7,951 bases of DNA from Chitinophaga pinensis (GTDB lineage: Bacteria > Bacteroidota > Bacteroidia > Flavobacteriales_D > Crocinitomicaceae): NCBI GenBank assembly GCA_945861175.1, contig CAMATR010000059.1, positions 1 to 7,951 of the forward strand, in the 5' to 3' direction. Position 1 is the first letter of the stretch. Each line of letters starts with the position of its first letter. Below the pieces are notes generated by a model. The model was not told where the DNA came from and ran no database searches. It saw only the letters and a list, made by a program, of their open reading frames with translations. A program made the position numbers and the translations under genes. Shown in pieces: positions 1 through 6,597 of this stretch.

Positions 1-1877
1 ATTACGCCATTGTATTTTTGATAGGTGTAGGGTAATTTTCCACTTGGATTTACATCTCCAAATAAAATCTTGGCTAATGCATTCGCGCCATAATCACCAG
101 GTAAATAGGTTTGAATGATTCCGGATGCTCCTTCAACAATCGAATGTAAAACTCTTGGTCGAGCTTCGGTAAGCACAATTACTACTTTTTTGCCTGTGGC
201 ATAAGCGATTTTTGCTAATTCAATTTGCTCATGTGGCAAATCCAATGAATGGATGTCACCGGGCTTTTCAGTTGAAGGAAGTTCACCCAAACACAATACG
301 ATAACATCGGCATTTTTCGCTTTTTCTTTGAAATCTTCAATTTCTGTTAACCTGCATTGTTCCCACCCATTTTCATAATACATTTCAGCCCCTCTAGCAA
401 AGGTGACATTTGCATTCCCAACTGATTGTTGAAGGGCACCAAGGATCGTTTTTGCCTCCTTTGAATTATACGCTGTGTCAGCACCTTGCCATGTATGCGT
501 CCACGCACCATTGAGAAAGTTGAGACTATTTGCGGTCGGACCGCTAACGAGAAGTTTTGTATTTTTAGAAAGCGGTAAAATGCCATTTTCATTTTTTAAT
601 AGAGTAATGGACTCCAATGCTGCATTTTCTGCGCTATTCTTGAAATCTTCAGAACCAAAATCCGGATATTTTTTGGCTTGTCCGAAGTTTTTATCGAACA
701 ATCCAACTAACATTTTTACACGAAGGATTCGTCGAACTGCGTCATTTAATCGTTCTTCAGAAATTGTTCCTTCTTTTAACGCCTCAAGCATTAATGAGCA
801 ATAGCTTTTATATTGAGGATTGTTGGTAACCATACTCATGTCGACGCCAGCATTGAATGCCTTTGTAATACCATCTTTTTCTGAATTCGCTGTTTTATGC
901 ACCGTTTCGAGCATGATAAAATCTTCCCAGTCAGAAACAGTAAAACCATTGAAATGCCACTCGTTTTTCAATATTTCTGTTAATAAGTGATAGTTCATGT
1001 GACCAGGAATTCCGTTGACATCTCCACTGTTGATCATTAAGGTCATTGCTCCGCCCTCAACAGACGCTTTAAAGGATGGTAAAAAGATTTCTTGCATGTT
1101 TTTTTCTGGGATCCAGGCAGGTGTGCGGTCACGGCCAGATTGCGACATACTGTAGCCTGCGAAATGTTTTAAACAGGCTGCAACATGATAGGGGTCTATT
1201 CCATCTTTTCCTTGATAGCCAGAAACAATAGCTTTCCCCAGTTCGGCAGCGAGATGAGGATCTTCACCCAACGTTTCAAAGTACCTTGACCACAATGGCT
1301 GACGTGCAACATCGAGTACGGGTGAGAAATTCCAAGGAATACCAGAGGCACGCGTTTCATAGGCTGTTATTTCAGCAAACTTTTCTGCAAGAGAACGATT
1401 CCAAGTTGCAGCTAAGCCAATTTCCTGCGGAAACAAGGTGCCCCCAACTGTATAATTCACACCATGAATAGCATCAATGCCATATAAAATTGGCGTTTTC
1501 TCTTTTTTTGTTTGGTAATAGTTTTGAATTTGATCGAAAATGCATTCCCATTCTTTTAGAGTGATTGTGTGCGAACTAACATTTAAAATGGATCCAACAT
1601 GATAGTGTAGAATTGCTTCTTCCAATTTTGACTTGTCAATTTCAAGTGGCTCTAAAGTTCGCCTATTTTTATCTGATTTTAAAATTGCATCGAGTGTAAT
1701 TTGGCAAGTTTGACCAACTTTCTCTTCAAGTGACATACTTTGCAGAAGCGAATTGATTTTCGATTCAATTGTCGGGTCTAATTTATTAATTGTACCTTGT
1801 CCAAGCGAGTTACATGACAAAAGCATGATTAAATAAAAGAAAAAGGATGAAAATAGGATGGAAGATAATTTTTTCAT
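1..1877 (-). CDS. Glycoside hydrolase family 3, beta-glucosidase type, probable lipoprotein (3' end cut by window edge)
   Basis: An open frame reads from ATG at 1877 to the window edge, giving 625 residues with no stop. The N-terminus is a signal peptide with a lipobox-like L19-L20-S21-C22, so the enzyme is probably a membrane-anchored lipoprotein facing the periplasm or cell surface. The N-terminal barrel carries the family signatures: a GEDP motif (204-207), K237-H238-F239, and an SDW motif whose D316 is the expected catalytic nucleophile. The second domain contains a TEKPGD segment in which E537 aligns with the acid/base glutamate of the barley ExoI type (TETKGD). The last visible part, NPSGKLPYTY, is typical of the end of the second domain. 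A fibronectin-III-like domain of roughly 120 residues may follow outside the window, judging from BglX length. The family hydrolyses terminal beta-glucosides; the exact glycan cannot be told from sequence. The gene is divergent from the neighbour at 2025. Confidence 0.93.
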   Translation of the reverse strand, partial: MKKLSSILFSSFFFYLIMLLSCNSLGQGTINKLDPTIESKINSLLQSMSLEEKVGQTCQITLDAILKSDKNRRTLEPLEIDKSKLEEAILHYHVGSILNVSSHTITLKEWECIFDQIQNYYQTKKEKTPILYGIDAIHGVNYTVGGTLFPQEIGLAATWNRSLAEKFAEITAYETRASGIPWNFSPVLDVARQPLWSRYFETLGEDPHLAAELGKAIVSGYQGKDGIDPYHVAACLKHFAGYSMSQSGRDRTPAWIPEKNMQEIFLPSFKASVEGGAMTLMINSGDVNGIPGHMNYHLLTEILKNEWHFNGFTVSDWEDFIMLETVHKTANSEKDGITKAFNAGVDMSMVTNNPQYKSYCSLMLEALKEGTISEERLNDAVRRILRVKMLVGLFDKNFGQAKKYPDFGSEDFKNSAENAALESITLLKNENGILPLSKNTKLLVSGPTANSLNFLNGAWTHTWQGADTAYNSKEAKTILGALQQSVGNANVTFARGAEMYYENGWEQCRLTEIEDFKEKAKNADVIVLCLGELPSTEKPGDIHSLDLPHEQIELAKIAYATGKKVVIVLTEARPRVLHSIVEGASGIIQTYLPGDYGANALAKILFGDVNPSGKLPYTYQKYNGV

Positions 1878-1899
1878 AGTTTTACAGTGAAGCCCGAAG

Positions 1900-1929
1900 C
1901 GAATATACTAAATATTGTCTTTTGTACAA
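1900..1929 (-). promoter_or_regulatory. Candidate Bacteroidota-type promoter for the GH3 gene
   Basis: Read on the minus strand, a TTG (1927-1929) is followed after exactly 19 bp by TATATTCG (1900-1907). This fits the Bacteroidota housekeeping consensus TTG-N19/20-TAnnTTTG with one mismatch. The -7 box lies 22 bases before the ATG at 1877, implying a short leader. It is a pattern match only. Confidence 0.5.
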
Positions 1930-1977
1930 TAAGTGCCACTCTTTTTATTGTTAAATCATATCTTCAGGAGCGTAACA

Positions 1978-2060
1978 AATCCCTTTTTTCATCGTTGAAC
2001 TAAACTTCTAATGCTATAGCCATTTTGTGGATTCAACGTTTGTATGCGAAAAAAGGGATT
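1978..2060. repeat. 13-bp perfect inverted repeat enclosing a TTG start codon
   Basis: The left arm AATCCCTTTTTTC (1978-1990) is the exact reverse complement of the right arm GAAAAAAGGGATT (2048-2060), with 57 bases between. The right arm falls in about codons 8-12 of the plus-strand gene and the left arm upstream of it, so its TTG start at 2025 sits inside the loop. In mRNA the arms could pair and modulate initiation. The arms are rich in A/T runs, so chance cannot be excluded. Confidence 0.5.
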
Positions 2061-3239
2061 AAAATACCTTATTTAATTGCTCTTTATTCTTTTGCTGTTT
2101 ATGGGGCCTTTTTGGCAGCTGTTTATATTGCTATGAAATTTAAATTGACTCAAGAAGCTGGACAATTGGATGCCAACAATCGCTATTTCCAGTCTATGCA
2201 TGACAAATACAATCAGGATTTTCGGGTAGATAGCACTTATTTGGTTAAAAAGCGGTTTGAGGTGTTCGATAGAGTCTTGTTGTTGAATGATTTTTATCCT
2301 TACAATGCTCGCTACATCATGAATTCTTTCAAAGATCATGGGGATGAGATTTTGGCTTCAAAAATGTTGGACGCGGTCGATTTAAGTTTAAAAGATGACC
2401 GAAGCTACCAAGATGCTATCAAGAAATTAAAAATTGAAAAACAGAAACACAAGGAAAAAGTAACAGGACTAAGTGCTTACGATTGGATGAATGTGGCTGA
2501 GTGGAAATATTTTCGTGAAGCGTTGAGAAAGGATAAGCCTTACATTGATTCAGCTGCGAAGGTCTCGGGAGTAGAGGCGCGAACAATAGTGGCTGCTCTA
2601 GTTGGTGAACAGGTGCGTCTTTTTAATTCAAGAAGAGAACGTTTTAAAGACTATATAGCACCTCTTAAGTCACTTTCTGTGGGAACTATGATGTCTTTTG
2701 GTCCGACTGGAATTAAGGAAAATACGGCAATAAAAATTGAACGGTATTTGAAGGATTCAACAAGTATTTATTACCTAGGAAGAGAATACCAGCACCTTCT
2801 TGATTTTGATTCTACAGCCAATTATGGTTACGCTGTCGGAGATACAATGAGTTTACGTGTAAAGCGTTTGTCACAATACAAGGATCATTATTATTCCTTC
2901 CTGTACACAGCATTATTTATCAAACAGATTAATATACAATGGGAGAGGGCGGGGTTTCCAATTGATGAAAGGCCGGAAATTTTCGCCTCTCTTTTCAATT
3001 TAGGTTACCAAAAATCAAAACCTAAGAAATACCCAGGTGTTGGTGGTTCGGTATTCAAAGTGCATGACAAAGAGTATACGTTTGGTGGTGTTGCATTTGA
3101 TTTCTATTATTCTGGAGAACTTTCGGATTTGTTTCCTTACCAGAAAAAGAAATTTACCAAACCGGTGATTGCTCCTAAACCGGTTAAAGTGGTAGAGGAA
3201 GATTTGGAAGGAGTAGTACTTCCTCCTACTAATCCTTGA
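2025..3239 (+). CDS. Membrane-anchored lysozyme/transglycosylase-like protein
   Basis: This 404-residue protein begins with a basic stretch (K9, K10, K13) and one hydrophobic segment (about 14-37), suggesting an anchor with the rest in the periplasm. Residues 40-175 are charged, helical-looking and unrecognised. Residues 178-330 resemble the lysozyme-like fold of lytic transglycosylases. They show VSGVEARTIVAALVGEQVR with E195 as candidate catalytic acid, a LSVGTMMSFG stretch (217-226) where such enzymes have their Gly-rich/Gln motif, and an ASLFNLGY segment (321-328) like the family's Ala-x-Tyr-Asn-x-Gly. The likely role is peptidoglycan cleavage. The tail (373-404) is rich in Lys and Pro. 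The start is TTG: the frame is open only from 2004, has no ATG before Met37, and starting there would delete the anchor. TTG at 2040 is an alternative. The family call rests on motifs and is moderate. Confidence 0.72.
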   Translation: MWIQRLYAKKGIKIPYLIALYSFAVYGAFLAAVYIAMKFKLTQEAGQLDANNRYFQSMHDKYNQDFRVDSTYLVKKRFEVFDRVLLLNDFYPYNARYIMNSFKDHGDEILASKMLDAVDLSLKDDRSYQDAIKKLKIEKQKHKEKVTGLSAYDWMNVAEWKYFREALRKDKPYIDSAAKVSGVEARTIVAALVGEQVRLFNSRRERFKDYIAPLKSLSVGTMMSFGPTGIKENTAIKIERYLKDSTSIYYLGREYQHLLDFDSTANYGYAVGDTMSLRVKRLSQYKDHYYSFLYTALFIKQINIQWERAGFPIDERPEIFASLFNLGYQKSKPKKYPGVGGSVFKVHDKEYTFGGVAFDFYYSGELSDLFPYQKKKFTKPVIAPKPVKVVEEDLEGVVLPPTNP

Positions 3240-3695
3240 TTAAATTTTAGCAGCAGAAATCCTTCTGAGGTAATCCAATTGTCCGCGATGACGCGATAAA
3301 TGGCAACACAGTTGGACCAGGAAAAATCCAATGGTACGACCTTTATGCTGAGGTGGTGTGTCTGGCATTTCGCGTTCAAGATCAGCTTCAATAAGTAGAG
3401 GAAAAGCATTTTGAACGGCAACAATAGTTTCGTCGATTGTTGTTAAAAGTTCCGCCAAACTTAGGTCTTGTCTGTTGAATTCGGCCTCTCTATCGCGAAG
3501 GTATCCGTCCTTTCCCAATGCTGCTCCTATGAAATGTCGTAGGTTACCGCAAATGTGATAACTTAAAGTTCCTACAGAATTGATTACACCGGGTTCTGCC
3601 TTCCAAAGTAAATTTAGTTTCGTGAGCTCAAGTTCTTGTTTCATGGCTCCCAAATCGCGAACAATGATCTCTTCCGTATCTTTAAGCAAGGACAT
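3240..3695 (-). CDS. DinB-fold protein (DinB/YfiT-like superfamily)
   Basis: From ATG at 3695 the protein has 151 residues, the usual size for this four-helix-bundle superfamily. The expected metal-binding histidine triad is visible: H47 in a LSYH helix, and H132 and H136 in a HLSRHRGQLDYLRR segment, a classic C-terminal DinB signature. Superfamily members include bacillithiol- and mycothiol-dependent S-transferases and metal-dependent hydrolases, but many have no known activity. The frame can be extended two codons to a TTG at 3701, but the ATG is the better start. Its first 14 bases overlap the end of the sulfotransferase gene, implying translational coupling, and it is the last gene of the three-gene operon. 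Its stop directly abuts the stop of the convergent plus-strand gene. No substrate can be inferred. Confidence 0.88.
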   Translation of the reverse strand: MSLLKDTEEIIVRDLGAMKQELELTKLNLLWKAEPGVINSVGTLSYHICGNLRHFIGAALGKDGYLRDREAEFNRQDLSLAELLTTIDETIVAVQNAFPLLIEADLEREMPDTPPQHKGRTIGFFLVQLCCHLSRHRGQLDYLRRISAAKI

Positions 3696-4689
3696 ATTCA
3701 AGTGGTTCTAACGTTCTTACTCCTATTAATTCAGGGTGATTTAAATTATTTTCTCCCCAAATGCGAGCTGTTTTCTGATCAATTTTTTCAATTTGTTCGG
3801 CAGAAAGGTTATCCATCCAACCGTAACTCTTTCCTTCACGGAAGAAGGTTTGAGTATTGAAGTGAAAACTTTGTGGGTTTTCGGTGATCTCCTTTTTCAT
3901 GTTATTAAACTCAGTCGCCGCTGCGATCTGTTCGAGTTGTAATTCATTCGGAAGATTCTCAGAAAGAAGAAATTGGCAAAGAATACGAGCCGACTCCATC
4001 TTTCGTTCCACGAGATCTTCATACTTCAATACAAGTAAATTTTCTTTATCGATCTTGCCTTTACATCCGTCGATCCATTCCAGTGTATGTTCGTGGTAAT
4101 CTCCGAAATACATGGTTCCTTGGGTGAACATTTCAACGAATTCATCCATGGTGAGGTCTTCACTGACTCCTAACATTGGATGGGATTTGTAAAAATGATA
4201 TTGTGATTCAAATGCTCCTCTTGGATCACGGAATACATGAATAAATCTCGTTTTAGGATGTGCTGACTTGAATGGTAGATCATGTATTGAGCAATGCGTG
4301 TACCATATTCTTGGAAATCCTTTGGTATTTTCAATATGATTTTGAAAATGTTCGATCCCGTGCTGTGAGATCATGACTTCCGGCCAGGCAATGGTTCCAT
4401 GTCCGATATCTCCGCTGTGAATTCCGTTCCATTCAGGATATGAAATAGAAGAACGTAAGACTTCGCTTACAAATTTCTTAGTGAGGTGTGTGCCAACTTT
4501 TTGATGGGTACAAATAAAGATATCGTTTTCATCAGTATTCCAGGTTTCCTGTAGTTCTCGAATAGCATCAGGGTTGTAAAATGGAGGATAAATGCGATTA
4601 TCCCAGGCTTTATAAATGAATCCTTTTTCATTCATTGTCATAGTCGGCTCAAAGGATTTGAGTCCTCCATGATTTGTTGTATTGCTCAT
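3682..4689 (-). CDS. PAPS-dependent sulfotransferase, cytosolic SULT-like
   Basis: This 335-residue protein has the full layout of the cytosolic sulfotransferase family, which moves a sulfonate group from PAPS to a hydroxyl or amine of a small molecule. The 5'-phosphosulfate loop is THQKVGTHLTKK (61-72), with K64, G66 and T67 kept from the usual PKSGT. H132 in WYTH matches the catalytic base. The 3'-phosphate site is VFRDPRGAFESQYHFYK (152-168), where R154 and S162 have the same eight-residue spacing as R130 and S138 of human SULT1A1. A KYEDL segment (222-226) follows, then REGKSYGW (284-291), a variant of the RKGxxGDW dimer/cofactor loop. There is no signal peptide, so it acts in the cytoplasm. 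It starts 18 bases after the methyltransferase stop and overlaps the DinB gene. The acceptor is unknown; sterol-active homologues are known in gut Bacteroides. Confidence 0.93.
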   Translation of the reverse strand: MSNTTNHGGLKSFEPTMTMNEKGFIYKAWDNRIYPPFYNPDAIRELQETWNTDENDIFICTHQKVGTHLTKKFVSEVLRSSISYPEWNGIHSGDIGHGTIAWPEVMISQHGIEHFQNHIENTKGFPRIWYTHCSIHDLPFKSAHPKTRFIHVFRDPRGAFESQYHFYKSHPMLGVSEDLTMDEFVEMFTQGTMYFGDYHEHTLEWIDGCKGKIDKENLLVLKYEDLVERKMESARILCQFLLSENLPNELQLEQIAAATEFNNMKKEITENPQSFHFNTQTFFREGKSYGWMDNLSAEQIEKIDQKTARIWGENNLNHPELIGVRTLEPLEYVLA

Positions 4690-4707
4690 CGTAAGAGTGG
4701 TTTTGGT

Positions 4708-5295
4708 TTACAATTTGGCTACCAGCAATCCGCACTCGGTGGGAATGATCGTATGACTAATGTTGTTTTCAGTGAACCAATTGAGGAACTCATCACATTC
4801 TTCCTGTCTGTCGATTACATTGTCAGCCAGAAGCACACTGCCTTTTTGGATAAGGTTTTTTTCAAGCAATAAGTTTAATTGTTGAAAATAATGACTCTTT
4901 TGTGCATCGAAAAATACTATGTCATAAGTACCTTGTAATGTATCGATCACCTGCATTGCTTCTCCAGGTAAAACTTTTACAGGTACATTAAGAGTATCAA
5001 ACCGTTCTTGAGTGTCGGCAGCGACAAGCTCATCGAATTCTATCGTGTCAATAGTTGCTCCTGAATCGTTTGAAATGCCTCTGAGAAGGTACAAAGCTGA
5101 AAGCCCATGTGCTGCACCAATTTCTAGTATTCGTTTTGGATTCGATGCAATTACTAGGCCTTGTAGTATCCTTCCAGTATCTTCTCTGATGGGGTTTCTC
5201 CAGCCAAAACTTCCATTGGCATTGGAATAACTTTCGCCTTTTTTACTGAAACCTTCGAGAAGATCTATCTCGGTTTCGATTTGAGTGTTGGTCAT
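4708..5295 (-). CDS. SAM-dependent O-methyltransferase, COMT/CCoAOMT-like
   Basis: This 195-residue class I methyltransferase is slightly shorter than the usual 210-220. It shows motif I, ILEIGAAHGLS (56-66), for SAM binding. An acidic E86 in IEFDE at the end of the second strand should contact the SAM ribose. The metal-binding pattern of the catechol/caffeoyl-CoA O-methyltransferase family is present: D130 in FFDAQKSHY, with K133 and Y136 matching the DxxKxxY pattern, and D158-N159 in LADNV. The expected reaction is divalent-metal-dependent methylation of a hydroxyl, often on a vicinal diol or catechol. No signal peptide is present. It is the first gene of the operon and is preceded by a 54-base gap containing a candidate promoter element and an imperfect tandem repeat. 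The start is ATG at 5295. The acceptor is unknown. Confidence 0.92.
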   Translation of the reverse strand: MTNTQIETEIDLLEGFSKKGESYSNANGSFGWRNPIREDTGRILQGLVIASNPKRILEIGAAHGLSALYLLRGISNDSGATIDTIEFDELVAADTQERFDTLNVPVKVLPGEAMQVIDTLQGTYDIVFFDAQKSHYFQQLNLLLEKNLIQKGSVLLADNVIDRQEECDEFLNWFTENNISHTIIPTECGLLVAKL

Positions 5296-5304
5296 GAGTG
5301 TAAA

Positions 5305-5343
5305 TTTTGCGGTTAAGGTAGTTTTTTTTGCAAATTTAAGGTA
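5305..5343. repeat. Imperfect tandem direct repeat upstream of the methyltransferase operon
   Basis: On the plus strand, TTTTGC-GG-TTAAGGTA (5305-5320) is followed by TTTTGC-AAAT-TTAAGGTA (5326-5343). The copies share two blocks of 6 and 8 identical bases and differ by a two-base change in the inner spacer. The TTAAGGTA blocks start 23 bp apart, about two helical turns. One copy overlaps the candidate -7 box of the operon; the other ends 10 bases before its ATG. It could be a pair of regulator sites or a local duplication. Confidence 0.6.
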
Positions 5344-5360
5344 ACTTATCTATTTATCAG
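5331..5360 (-). promoter_or_regulatory. Candidate promoter of the methyltransferase-sulfotransferase-DinB operon
   Basis: On the minus strand, TAAATTTG (5331-5338) matches the Bacteroidota -7 consensus TAnnTTTG in full. At the expected 19-bp distance the -33 triplet is CTG (5358-5360) rather than TTG, so the match is partial. It lies 35 bases before the methyltransferase ATG, and its upstream half overlaps the last codons of the esterase gene. The operon may also be read through from the esterase. Confidence 0.4.
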
Positions 5361-6480
5361 AACGTTTCATGATTTTTAATTTTTGAGTGCCATAGGAAGT
5401 TCTTAAAGTGAGTAAATACATTCCATCGCTAAGATTCATAGTGGTGATGTTGTTGCCTTCCATCTTTATGGGCAATTCTTCTCCTCGTAGATTGGTCAGA
5501 ATCACTGATTCAATTTGTTCCTCGTCGGCATCAATAATAATATGCTCCGAAAAAGGATTCGGATAACATTTTACCGGCGTATTTTTTATTGTAAATAAGC
5601 TAGCCTCTGCATTCGAGTACTGACTAAAAAAACGCCAGATTTCTTTACTTGCACTAAAGTCCATGCAAGTAACACCAATTGTTATCGCAGCACCGGGCCA
5701 CGTGTGTGCTCCATTGATTATTTTATAATGTTCCATTGTTACATTGTTTGTGCCGGGAGCATAAACATAATGTTCGGCTGAAGCGCCATCTGTGGTATTT
5801 GCATTTGGAACCATTGTCATTGCAGGAGCAGCACTGCAACCGTTGTAACCTGCCCAAAACGAAAGTACATTGTCTATTGAAAGCATACCCGTTTGTCCGT
5901 TGTAAGGAACAGTTAAATCTGCGGTACCGTGTATTTCCATCACTGGTATTGGTTTAATTGGAGAGCAGTTGTTTTGCGTTTGAGCAGTCATACTTCCTGT
6001 TACGGAAGCGATGGCCGCAAATCGATTACTTTCGCAGGCCAATTTATAACTCATAAATCCACCATTTGACATTCCTGTTGAGTAAATGCGTGCAGCGTCG
6101 ATGTTGTAGGAGGCAGAAATAGTATCGATTAAAGATTCAAGAAACGCAACATCATCTACGTTGGAAGGGAAAAATCCAACATTCCAAAATTGGGTGGAAG
6201 TGGTCCCCGGTTGAATAGTTCCTTCAGGATGAACGACAATAAACCCTGCTGTATCAGCAATCGTTTTGAAATTCCCGTAATAAGACTGCTCTGTACCATT
6301 GGATGAATAGCCATGTAAATTAAAAACGAGCGGATATGCCTGGGAACCGTTGTAAAGTGCTGGAATATAAAAAGAATATGTTCTAGTTAATCCATTATGC
6401 ACTGTAGAACCATTTACCGTCGTTTGCGAAAACGATATTGAGATAACTAGGGAAAGCAATAAAGTTACAATTAGGTGCAT
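5350..6480 (-). CDS. Secreted PHB-depolymerase/CE1-type esterase with T9SS type A sorting domain
   Basis: From ATG at 6480 the protein has 376 residues; one extra in-frame TTG codon lies directly upstream but the ATG is the likelier start. A signal peptide ends near SISFSQ (14-19). The alpha/beta-hydrolase domain (about 20-290) has the LHGYSSNG oxyanion region (55-62), the nucleophile elbow GMSNGG with S138, HGTADLTVPY with acid D188, and GAHTWPG with H259, so the catalytic triad is complete. This is the poly(3-hydroxybutyrate) depolymerase/feruloyl- or acetyl-xylan esterase group; the substrate cannot be decided from sequence. The C-terminal 75 residues hold CYPNPFSEHI (305-314) and end in a short beta-rich KLKIMK stretch, a type A sorting domain for export by the type IX system. 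The enzyme should therefore be secreted or attached to the cell surface. Confidence 0.92.
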   Translation of the reverse strand: MHLIVTLLLSLVISISFSQTTVNGSTVHNGLTRTYSFYIPALYNGSQAYPLVFNLHGYSSNGTEQSYYGNFKTIADTAGFIVVHPEGTIQPGTTSTQFWNVGFFPSNVDDVAFLESLIDTISASYNIDAARIYSTGMSNGGFMSYKLACESNRFAAIASVTGSMTAQTQNNCSPIKPIPVMEIHGTADLTVPYNGQTGMLSIDNVLSFWAGYNGCSAAPAMTMVPNANTTDGASAEHYVYAPGTNNVTMEHYKIINGAHTWPGAAITIGVTCMDFSASKEIWRFFSQYSNAEASLFTIKNTPVKCYPNPFSEHIIIDADEEQIESVILTNLRGEELPIKMEGNNITTMNLSDGMYLLTLRTSYGTQKLKIMKRSDK

Positions 6481-6597
6481 CAATCAATTTTTCTTTTAAA
6501 GTTACAAAAATCTTATTTGTTAACATTTCGTTACTTTCATTTTATTGCTCTTTTCAATTCGTAACTTGCAATATATTTAGTTTAAAAAAATGAGTTT
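6481..6597. promoter_or_regulatory. Divergent intergenic region between the esterase and the MauE-thioredoxin gene
   Basis: This very AT-rich gap must carry the start signals for both flanking genes. On the minus strand TAACTTTA (6497-6504) is one base off the -7 consensus, 17 bases before the esterase ATG. On the plus strand TATATTTA (6572-6579) is also one base off, 19 bases before the ATG at 6598. Neither has a TTG at 19-20 bp upstream, so both are weak candidates. Confidence 0.3.

Noticed and set aside
475..804. Plus-strand open frame opposite the GH3 gene
   Set aside because: It lies wholly antisense to strongly conserved GH3 coding sequence and its product has no recognisable features; other antisense frames, such as 3636-3860 and 5012-5230, were dropped for the same reason.
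1..1877. GH3 gene as NagZ, which would pair with the lysozyme-like gene in peptidoglycan recycling
   Set aside because: NagZ has a KHFPGHGDT motif with its His/Asp pair. Here the sequence is KHFAGYSMSQSG and a two-domain acid/base segment is present, so it is the beta-glucosidase type.
3206..3223. Hairpin GGAAG/CTTCC at the 3' end of the lysozyme-like gene as a terminator
   Set aside because: The stem has only five pairs, lies inside the coding sequence and is not followed by a T-run.
3696..3701. Earlier start for the DinB-fold gene at 3701
   Set aside because: The codon is TTG and only two codons longer; the ATG at 3695 is a better start and reduces overlap with the sulfotransferase gene.
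6481..6483. Earlier start for the secreted esterase at 6483
   Set aside because: It is a TTG directly before an ATG; the ATG at 6480 is the natural start of the signal peptide.
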